Below are positions 56,540-64,000 of a stretch of DNA of 64,000 nucleotides, piece by piece. Where the stretch lies: assembly GCA_964036665.1 (NCBI GenBank), contig OZ038526.1, forward strand, positions 8,370,001 through 8,434,000, read 5' to 3'. This DNA is from Gordius sp. MW1. Its lineage: Eukaryota > Nematomorpha > Gordioida > Gordea > Gordiidae. Position 1 is the stretch's first letter. Each line of letters begins with the position of its first letter. The translations under genes were made by a program, and so were the position numbers. The notes beneath the pieces were generated by a model, which saw only the letters and a list, made by a program, of their open reading frames with translations, made no database searches and had not been told where the DNA came from.

Positions 56540-56636
56540 ACATGTAAAATGATTAATAAAGTAATTGTATCCATGAAACGTGAAGCGCGTATTTAAACAG
56601 AAAAAAAAATTGCGGGCTCGAAGTTGTAGCGCGTAT
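56540..56636. other. Right inner part of the TIR element
   Basis: ACATGTAAAATG diverges from the tandem unit after the CTAA. AAGCGCGTATTTAAACAG at 56583 is a second, inner copy of the terminal GCGCGTATTAA motif in the same orientation as the end. Confidence 0.5.
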
Positions 56637-56651
56637 TAAGATGTAGCCTTA

Positions 56652-56905
56652 CATGTATCTTAATTGCTGGTTCGAATCCCGGAAAGGACAAATTTTTTTT
56701 TTTATTAAATGGAAAATTTGTATAAATAATTAACTAATCATTTTGCATTAATACCCCCCTATAGGCATTCTCGCCCATAAATTGCATAGCAAATATGCTA
56801 CGTTTATACGGAGTATAGATGAGTTTCGTTCCCCCTTCCCTCTTACAACTCCCTCCCCCCTTCCCTTCCCCCTCCCCCTTCCCACGAGGGCCGAAGGCCC
56901 GAGTT
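56652..56905 (-). mobile_element. CAATGG-family element, distal part after the TIR element, with B-box-like motif and hairpin
   Basis: It reads ACATGTATCTTAATTGCTGG, TTCGAATCCCGGAAAGGACA, T-run, then GCCCATAAATTGCATAGCAA, the CCCTTCCC tract and the GGGCCGAAGGCCC hairpin. No CAATGG minisatellite lies between, so this copy lacks the core array. Confidence 0.75.
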
Positions 56906-57282
56906 TTTTATAATTTTTTGTTTCAAACAGTAAGAATCTTATTTAAAAATCGGTCCAATTTTTGAATAACTTTTAGGACCGTTTATAGAACTTTAGGCCC
57001 GTTATGAAACTTCGGCTGACTAGAAAAGTGTTTGTAATTTTTCTCAATTTTCAAATGTTGATTCCATAGACTGTGGATTCTTCCGAGTTATTGTAAGTTT
57101 AATTTAATTTTGTATCAATTGATATATTTTAAACATGCAATGCACTTATAGGTGACAAAAAATTTATTTATAACCAAATTTCATATTCATTCCTATTATT
57201 TGGAATAAATCTTATTTTGTGAAAATAATATTATCAAAAATCATTAAATGATTTAATTTAACAGCAACAAGGAATGTGAGTT
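56906..57282. other. AT-rich stretch, nothing recognised
   Basis: No frame, RNA gene or repeat boundary recognised. Confidence 0.4.
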
Positions 57283-58885
57283 TATTAAGGTTGCCGGCAG
57301 CTGCCCCCCTCTAAATTCAAAGATTTGTAAGTTTATTAAAATTATGGCTGAAATTTGAGAATGATCATTTTGCTCCTCATGTCGATTCGTCAAAAAAAGA
57401 CGATTTTCGACCGACCATCTCAGATGAGGATAATTTTTTGATGGTGTAGGCCTCATTTATTAGAGTAATTTCTGAATATTTTAGCCATTTTGGGCCAATC
57501 CCTTTTAAGTTATGGACGTTTAAAGGCCAAAATCACGGGAGCGTTTTATGGATTTTACTATTTTTGTCATATTGTTAAAAGTAATTGCGTTAATTCAAAT
57601 TTTGGTGCATTTTGTTCCTAAAAAAATATCGAAATAATTTAACCAAAAATTTCTAACTTTTTGTGGTCAAATTTGTGAAAAATCATAAAAACATATTTAC
57701 CCGGTATATGAAATCACCAATTTCACAATGTGCACTCCTTCATGACCCATTATCATATTTCAATCATAAAAAGTTTGGAAACGGCTACGAGATGGTCAAA
57801 AATTCGAAAAATTACATTTCCACAAAAAATATTTATAGATGGCGGTATAATCAATTATCACCAGAACATATTATGATGTTTGTTTTTTATCAAATTGCAA
57901 ATTTATAAAGAATATATGGTAAATAAAATATTGGATTCAAAATCAACTTAAATTTTGAACTTTTATTTACGCGATGGGCAAGTAACCGAGTTTGAAAATA
58001 ATTTTATTTTTAATTAAAATTAAAAATGGTCACAACTAGCAAGCAAAATTTTTTTGAAACAACTTTCATTCTGCATAAATTTTTTATATTTAGCATGGAT
58101 TATCAGTAAAAAATAAAAATATATGAGCAATTTTGCCATCATATTAGTAATTATTTTTTTCCAACCTCACATTGAGTCTACCCCTATATCATTTAAGTTA
58201 AAATTCAAGATATAATTTTTAAACTCGGATAATTGCCCATTGCGCAGAAAAAAAAGATCAAAATTTAAGTTTATTTTTATTCCAATATTATTTATTTACC
58301 ATATATTCTTTATAAATTAGCAATTTAATAATAAATAAACATCATAATGTGTCATTGTGATAATTGATTATACCGCCATCTATAAATATAGGGGAAATGT
58401 AATTTTTCGAATTTTTGACCATCTCGTAGCCGCTCCCAAACTTTTTATGATTGAAATATGATAATGGGTCACAAAGGAGTGGACATTGTGAAATTGGTGG
58501 TTTAAAGGTTAAATATGTTTTAAATATTGTTCCACTAATTTGACCACGTTTGAGGTTTTTAGTTAGATTATTTTGGTAGAGAATTTTAGGAACAAAATGC
58601 GCTAAAATTTGAGTGAATAACGCAATTACTTTCAAAAATATGACAAAAATAGTAAAATCCATAAAACGCTCCCGAACGTGATTTTGGCCCTTAAAACCTC
58701 CATAACGTAAAAATTATTGGCCCAAAATGGTTAAATTTTTCGGAAATTACTCTAATAAATGAGGCCTACACCCTCACCAAAAACAATTTTGATCTGAAGT
58801 GGTCGGTCGAAAACGTTTTGATTTGTCATGGAATGGCCCTTTTGCCCCCCCCCCCCACTAGTCCCAATGATGGCTACGTCCATGA
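57283..58885. mobile_element. GGGCGTAGCC-family MITE split by a foldback element
   Basis: The left part (57283-57370) has GGCAGCTGCCCCCCTC and TTATGGCTGAAATTTGAG; the right part (58840-58885) has the C-run and GATGGCTACGTCCATG. Together they reproduce the layout of the copy at 61698-61869. Confidence 0.65.
57370..58839. mobile_element. Foldback element with ~600-bp inverted arms, copy 1
   Basis: The left end CATGTCGATTCGTCAAAA and right end TTTGTCATGGAATGGCCC are inverted. Inverted similarity continues through CCAAAATCACGGGAGCGTTT / AAACGCTCCCGAACGTGATT and the TGGATTTTACTATTTTTGTCATAT block. TTTTG precedes the left end and follows the right end, a candidate target duplication. Open frames inside are effects of the palindrome. 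Confidence 0.75.
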
Positions 58886-59090
58886 TAATTGTAATGGCTG
58901 GCGGAAGGCGGTTAGCGATGTATTTTACCAAGAAAAATAGGAATACTTTATTAACGCGAATACGAATAATTATTTACAACAATAAAGGAGATTTTAGAAT
59001 TAAAATGATTTGCGACGGGAAAATTATAATATTCAGGAAAATTACAATGAATGGGGGAAAACGTAGGGATTGGGGAATATTTACAATGGT

Positions 59091-59245
59091 TTAGGACAAG
59101 TACAAAGATTTGGGAAATATACAAGGACTGAAATATTGAAGTAAGATTTCGCTTTTAAAGCCGTCGAATCTTCCCTGGGTGGTGGACGAAAGAGCAATGT
59201 ACTCGAAATCTTCAGACAGGGCTGTGCGATGAGTAACAGATGTGG
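59091..59245 (-). CDS. Candidate exon of unknown gene
   Basis: A strong acceptor (TTTTTATTTTTAACTCAG, minus strand) is followed by two bases and TSVTHRTALSEDFEYIALSS, TTQGRFDGFKSEI, then a less protein-like tail to TAA. The first 33 codons have balanced composition unlike the AT-rich flanks. It lies 1.5 kb downstream of the NRAMP stop on the same strand, so it could be an alternative 3' exon of that gene (NRAMP2 genes have alternative C termini) or part of another gene. No donor in the NRAMP last exon was proven. The family is not recognised. Confidence 0.4.
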
Positions 59246-60098
59246 CTGAGTTAAAAATAAAAACTAATTAAAAAAAGGGAGCGTCAAAGAAACTTAGCCA
59301 CTTCCGCATCTAGGTTAACCCGCGGTAAAAGTGCCTTCCTTTGACCAATTCCTTTTTTTAATTATAAGGATTGCAGAACTTTAACCCTTTTACATTAACA
59401 TTAATAAAACAAATCTAAGTAAGATCAAAGTATACCGCGGACATTAAAACGTGGTATACTAAAACGTGGTACACAATGTTATTCGTAAATTACATTAAAA
59501 ATTAACCTGCTAATTTTTTATTTAAAACAAAAATCGTAACACGTTAACAAATATTATCATCAAGTCTGCACTATTTAGTAAAATTTTATTAAATGATAGA
59601 TATGCTTTAATGTTCTTTATGATAAAGGCCATTCAAAAAAATTTAACGGTTAAGCTTTGTATTAATATTAGTTGCCCTGCAAATAAATTTTGACCTTAAT
59701 ATTTGGGATAATTAGCCAGTAGGCATATATTCTCCAAAACCGGCCTTTCTGCTTACTAGTGGCCTACTCAATTTTATTACTGTAATAGCCCAAAAATCTG
59801 AATATATATTGTATGATAAAATCTTAGAAAAGATGCAATGTAGTAATAAAAACTCAGTAAATAAAACAACTACCATCGCTACTTTCTCTTTAATAATGTT
59901 TATACATCTTAAAGAGGCTACAAAACACTTCAGTCTCACAATTTTGCATAAATCCATGGTTTTACTTATCTTGAAATTTCAAATTTAATCTAAAAGTTTA
60001 GCTTTCAATTAAGAAAATACTAACTAATATAAAGTCAAAATTAAATTTTTAAAAATATAGTTGATTTCAAAATTTATTAATTAATGTGTAAATGTTCA
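59246..60098. other. AT-rich stretch, no gene recognised
   Basis: A short inexact repeat of CGTGGTATACTAAAACGTGG/TACACAAT lies at about 59450. Frames are short and unremarkable. Confidence 0.4.
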
Positions 60099-60213
60099 GG
60101 TAGGAGCCCGCCCCCCTTAAGTCCAAAAAAGCTTTAATTTTAGATAATAAAATAAGAACTATAAATTAAATCACTTTAACACCCCCGCTAATTTAAATCC
60201 TGGCTACGCCCAT
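60099..60213. mobile_element. GGGCGTAGCC-family MITE, short copy
   Basis: It runs from GTAGGAGCCCGCCCCCCTT to CCTGGCTACGCCCATA. The left end is degenerate. Confidence 0.6.
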
Positions 60214-60792
60214 ACGAATGTTTTATGTTTGTCACACAAATATGTTTGACAATGAAATAAAGAAATTTTACTAAATTAAAATGAGAATTAAATGATGTAT
60301 ATTACTAAGTCGTAGAATTAAAACATTGCCAACTACTAGCAGTGGGGGTTTCCATGCACACAGGTCAAATGATTTTATTATTAGACTAGGGAAAAGAGCA
60401 TTTAATAAAAACGCCTGAAGCGTCTTAAAAGTTATGTTAAATGAGTACTTGAATAGAATTCCTAATGACAGAAACAATATTGAAATTTTTCTATAATAAA
60501 AATGATTTTATAAATATTCATAATGCATAACAAGTTATAAATAAGTTAAACGCTTAAATAATTATATACAATGTTGACAATTATATTAAACCGTAATATT
60601 TTTAACAATTAAATTTGTCATCGTTCGTAAGTAACATTATAATAAGATATGTTAAAAAGGGGAAACACAAATATAACTATAATAAAGTATAAAACTTCGA
60701 TAGACACTTCGGGTAAATGTTTTAAAAGGAAAATCAACGTTGAGCAAGGTGACAGTAAATGTTGGATTCTACAAAGAGAATGCCGAGATTTG
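60214..60792. other. 3' flank of NRAMP gene
   Basis: AT-rich, with ATAAAG/TTTATT-type motifs on the minus strand that could serve for polyadenylation (for example near 60676). No separate gene recognised. Confidence 0.4.
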
Positions 60793-61575
60793 TCAGATGG
60801 AAGATTCGGTGCTGCTAGTTTCGTTGGGGTGGGTACGTCTGAAACTATCGGGGGAGTAATTGTACGCCGACCCCTCCAATTTGTCATTGTCACCCGTGTC
60901 AACATCGACTATCGGCTCGCGCATAATATCGTGACTACCCCGACCCCGGCCCAACTTAAACAAGGCGACCCGGAGCCGAGCGAAGGAGCGGACCAAAACG
61001 TGGGCCGGGCCCGAGGTTTCCGAACCCAGGGCTATGGCGCAACTACGGTACGCTATGTAGAGGAGAAATATGACGTAGACGACCACGACGATCAAAATTA
61101 GGGCGTATGTTAGGGGGGAGGTGGCGCCACCGGTAAACAAAGTGGCTACGAAGTAAGCGTTAACGGCGAACACGAGCGCAGCTAGCGCGATCACGAGCGC
61201 GGTAGTGAAGCGGGAATTAACGTAGTGCGACGTCATGACGCCGCTCGAAGCCGTGAAAGCGAGGAGGGGGAGCAGGGCGAAGGGTAGTTGGAAGCTTTGC
61301 AACACGTTGAGGGCGTCGTTTAGCGTGGTGAGCGCGTTGAGGTCGGTGTAAAGCGCGAGGAAGAGGGTCGGACCCACGGCAATGGCTCGGGTCAGGATTA
61401 TGCGCGCGGTTCGGGTCCAGCGCAGGCCGAGAAAGCCTTGCATGACGAATTGGCCGGCGTAGGTGCCGGTCATGGTGGCGCTCTGACCAGCCGCTAGGAT
61501 GCCGATCGCCCAAACGTACAGCGACGTGGGTCCGAATTGACAACCCAAAAAAATTGCGCCTCGAAAGAGGTCCAC
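60793..61575 (-). CDS. NRAMP (SLC11) divalent metal transporter, last exon
   Basis: NRAMP proteins carry Fe2+, Mn2+ and other divalent metals with protons across plasma or endosomal membranes. After a GAAAACAG acceptor the exon encodes 260 residues beginning [20 protein letters not shown]. Next is [20 protein letters not shown] with [12 protein letters not shown], the NRAMP consensus transport signature region. Predicted membrane segments follow: about 46-66, [16 protein letters not shown] (about 90-108), [20 protein letters not shown] and [21 protein letters not shown] hydrophilic tail ends in [12 protein letters not shown]. The exon is markedly GC-rich. The 150-codon frame on the opposite strand is a shadow. 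Confidence 0.93.
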   Translation of the reverse strand: MDLFRGAIFLGCQFGPTSLYVWAIGILAAGQSATMTGTYAGQFVMQGFLGLRWTRTARIILTRAIAVGPTLFLALYTDLNALTTLNDALNVLQSFQLPFALLPLLAFTASSGVMTSHYVNSRFTTALVIALAALVFAVNAYFVATLFTGGATSPLTYALILIVVVVYVIFLLYIAYRSCAIALGSETSGPAHVLVRSFARLRVALFKLGRGRGSHDIMREPIVDVDTGDNDKLEGSAYNYSPDSFRRTHPNETSSTESSI

Positions 61576-61697
61576 CTGTTTTCCACGTGAGGTCGTGTTT
61601 AAGAGGAAATGTGTGCGATAAACAATTAAATAATCGACCCTATTTCTGGGCCAAAAATGATCGAATATTAAATGAAATTAAAGTTTAAAATTGTTAG

Positions 61698-61869
61698 CAT
61701 GGGCGCAGCGGGGGGGGGGGGGGGGGTGCAGGGAAGGGCGGCTGCCCCCCACTAACAAAAATTTGTTAAAATTAATTATACTTGTGGCTAAAATATCAAA
61801 AAATGATTATTTCGCCCCTCCCTAAATCATTATTGACCCCATCTAATATCAATGCTGGCTACGCCCATG
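61698..61869. mobile_element. GGGCGTAGCC-family MITE in the NRAMP intron
   Basis: The ends are CATGGGCGCAGC and GGCTACGCCCATG. The flanks ATTGTTAG and TCTGTTAG agree in six of eight bases, an eroded 8-bp duplication. It includes a G-run and GCCCCTCCCTAAATCATTAT. Confidence 0.8.
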
Positions 61870-62050
61870 TCTGTTAGATAGGTCTTTTTTGTGCAATGAT
61901 CATATTTGAGATGCCTTACGGCTTATCAAAAACTTTCATCTCTTATTGTTTTACTTTAAGGATAATAATTTCAATTAAATTTGATTCTTTGCAAAATTAG
62001 ATTAAAAATAAGATAGACTATATATTTTTGGAGAACCAAAAAAAGTATTC

Positions 62051-63429
62051 GGGTCATTCCATGTCGAATCGTCAAAAGCGGACGATTTTGGATCGGACAC
62101 TTTATATTTGGAGGAAAAATGGTGAGCGTGTAGACCTCATATATATAGTAACATTTGAAAATTTTCAGCCATTTTGGGGCAATACTTTTTAAATGGACGC
62201 TCAAAGGACCAAAATCACGCTCGGGCGCATTTATTGATTTTACTATTTTTGTCATATTTTTAAAAGGAATGGCGCTACTTCTTGAATTTTTGTGTATTTT
62301 GTTCTTAAATATTCTCTATCTAAATAATCTAACAAAAACCTCAACTTTTGCGGTTAATTTTTTATGGCCGAATTAGCAAAAATTTACAAAACCTATACCG
62401 ACCCCATAAGAAATCATTGCACAACTTTAAGACCCATTATCAAATTTCAATCGTCAAAACCGGCTTCGAGGTGGTCAAGGATTCGAAAAATTACATTTTC
62501 ACCAAAAAATATTTCTAGATGGCGGTATACTCAACTTTAAAAGCACTATTAGTTTTTTATCAACTCAAATATTTATAAAAAACACACGATAAATAAATAA
62601 TATTGAAGTAAAAATAAGCTTAAATTATGATCTTTTTCTGCGCGTACCCGAGTTTGAAAATTAAATCTTGAATATCAATATAGATATAAGGGTAGGCTAA
62701 AATCAATTCGAGGTTGACAAAAATGTAAACAAATATTAACATAATGGTAAAATATTTCAATTTTTACACCACAAATCCATCCTTTAAAATATAAAATTTT
62801 CACAAGATTGCTTGCAGTTGTGATCGAAATAAAAATTGAGGTTATTTAAAAAGGCGGACGATTGCCCAGCGCGTAGAAGGAAGATCCAATTTAAACTTTT
62901 TTTACTCCAAATTATTTATTTAACATGTATTTTTTTAAATTGATTATACAGCCATCTAGAAATATATTTGAAGAGGTAATTTTTCGAGTTCTTGACCATT
63001 TCGTAGCCGGTCCCAAACTTTTAATGATTGAAATTTAATAATGGGTTATAAAGGAGTGTACATCGTGAAATTGTTGATTTAGTCACAATAGGTTTTTATA
63101 ATTTTTAACAAATTTGAACACAAAAAATTAACAGCTAAAGTTTGAGGCTTTTTGTTAACGTATTTTATCGAGCATTTTTGGGAATAAAATGCGCCAAAAT
63201 TAGAGTGAATAACCCAATTACTTCAAAAATATGACAAAATTAGTAAAATCCAACGCTCCCGAACGTGATGTTGGCCCTTTAACCGTCCATAACTTAAAAA
63301 GTATTAACCCAAAATGGCAAAATTTTCAGAAATTATTCTAATAAATGAGGCCTACACCCTCACCAAAAATCCCAATATGAAATGGTCGGTCGAACGTCTT
63401 TTTTTTGACGATTCGACATGGAATGACCC
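62051..63429. mobile_element. Foldback element in the NRAMP intron, copy 2
   Basis: The ends are GGGTCATTCCATGTCGAATC and the complement of GATTCGACATGGAATGACCC. The arms of several hundred bp are inverted copies of each other and match copy 1 at 57370-58839. It has no transposase frame. No target duplication is obvious (TATTC and AGATG at the borders). Its right end is 35 bp from the splice donor of the upstream NRAMP exon. Confidence 0.8.
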
Positions 63430-63464
63430 AGATGTAAAGTTTCATAGTTAGGTGCGGGACAAAC

Positions 63465-63854
63465 TTCGACGGGTTGAGTATTGTTTGGGAACATGGCATC
63501 GGTTCCAGGGAACAGGTTATCGAGTGAAGAACCCGGAGCTATTCTTGAGGCGCAATTTTGTCGAACTTGAGCGTTAGTAACGCCGTAAAGACCTTTGGCA
63601 AAAACCGAAACCACGGCTAAATTAATGAGGAAGGAACAGGCCAGGGCAAAACCTGCCTCTACGGCAAAGTAAAAACTCGCTTGTCGGACTTCGGACCGTT
63701 TAGTGCGATCGATGGAACGGGATCTAACTAGGGCCGAATGCAGGTACAAGTTGTGGGGCATTATCACGGCACCTATAATACCAACGGCTTGGAGTATGGC
63801 TTGGTGTCCACATCCCTTACACCCCGGCACAAATAGGCCATGCAAAATTTGAAG
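63465..63854 (-). CDS. NRAMP (SLC11) divalent metal transporter, internal exon (TM6-TM7)
   Basis: After an ATTATCAAG acceptor the exon encodes 130 residues: LQILHGLFVPGCKGC, then QAVGIIGAVIMPHNLYLHSA, the TM6 segment whose MPH motif supplies metal-binding Met and in-membrane His. LVRSRSIDR and a TM7 segment (SFYFAVEAGFALACSFLINL) follow, then the extracellular loop with two N-glycosylation-type sites near its end (NNT). It ends PVE at a GAA|GTTTGT donor, phase 0, joining VDLFRG in the last exon. Reading past the donor gives a spurious longer frame. Upstream exons (TM1-TM5, with the DPGN metal site) lie beyond the right edge of the window. Confidence 0.92.
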
Positions 63855-64000
63855 CTTGATAATATAAAAGTATGTGGATATTATGGAGAAAATTTCTAAG
63901 AAGGATATAATAGGTGTAGAAGTGTGTTTTTGGCCTAATAATTACTATTTAGAGAATGTTCAAGTTGGGTAGATTTACAGCGGACTCTTAAAATTATAAA
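63855..64000. other. NRAMP intron, cut by the window end
   Basis: AT-rich, with the pyrimidine tract of the acceptor at about 63858-63875 on the minus strand. Confidence 0.6.

Larger units (their letters stand above)
50946..56651 (+). mobile_element. TIR DNA element carrying a BESS-like frame, itself hit by a TRIM and a piggyBac
   Basis: The left end AAGGGTGCGTCTTAATACGC and right end GCGTATTAAGATGTAGCCTT are inverted with about 19 of 23 matches. Without the two later insertions the element is about 1.3 kb. It holds a small frame (51300-51626) and a ~60-bp tandem array. The outer flanks are TAA on the left and TTA on the right, so the target duplication and superfamily (possibly PIF/Harbinger) are unclear. 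Confidence 0.6.

Noticed and set aside
60649..61101. 150-codon plus-strand frame
   Set aside because: It lies antisense to the NRAMP last exon and has no recognisable domain.

Overview
The window is AT-rich nuclear DNA from a metazoan, most likely an invertebrate. It has spliced genes for a triple-Tudor/MBD/SET methyltransferase (SETDB1 type), a Sec7 ARF exchange factor and an NRAMP metal transporter. It also carries hAT, piggyBac, MULE, RTE, Helitron-like and LTR elements. The sequence alone does not give the phylum. Host exons are richer in GC than their surroundings, and most of the remainder is transposon or satellite DNA.

Layout. 1-2 kb: short MITEs. 2.2-7.9 kb: a long-TIR element holding a MULE transposase remnant, a hAT MITE and a non-autonomous LTR element, nested in one another. 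7.9-8.6 kb (-): the last two exons of a Met/Pro/Gly-rich protein. 9.9-13.3 kb: two abutting Helitron-like elements, the first with a ~970-bp TATG array. 14.5-15.3 kb (-): three exons of an EFA6/PSD-like Sec7 domain. 15.9-27.1 kb: blocks of a minisatellite-cored repeat family (called the CAATGG family here), with a hAT element at 24.1-25.0 kb. 27.1-30.7 kb: two opposed RTE retrotransposon pieces, one split by a hAT MITE. 32.7-42.1 kb (+): SETDB1 in four exons, whose second intron holds a 4-kb satellite-like array. 42.8-45.5 kb: a duplicated terminal exon and hAT/ZMYM-type fragments. 45.6-50.9 kb: more CAATGG-family DNA. 50.9-56.7 kb: a TIR element that received a TRIM-like LTR element and then or separately a piggyBac. 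57.3-58.9 kb: a foldback element inside a MITE. 59.1-64 kb (-): a candidate terminal exon and the 3' half of NRAMP, with another foldback element next to a splice donor.

The host genes do not form a functional cluster. What links the window is repeated insertion of elements into older elements. At least ten element boundaries are supported by exact target-site duplications, so the insertion order can partly be read. Splice sites and frames were joined by eye; phases were checked arithmetically, but no transcript evidence was available.
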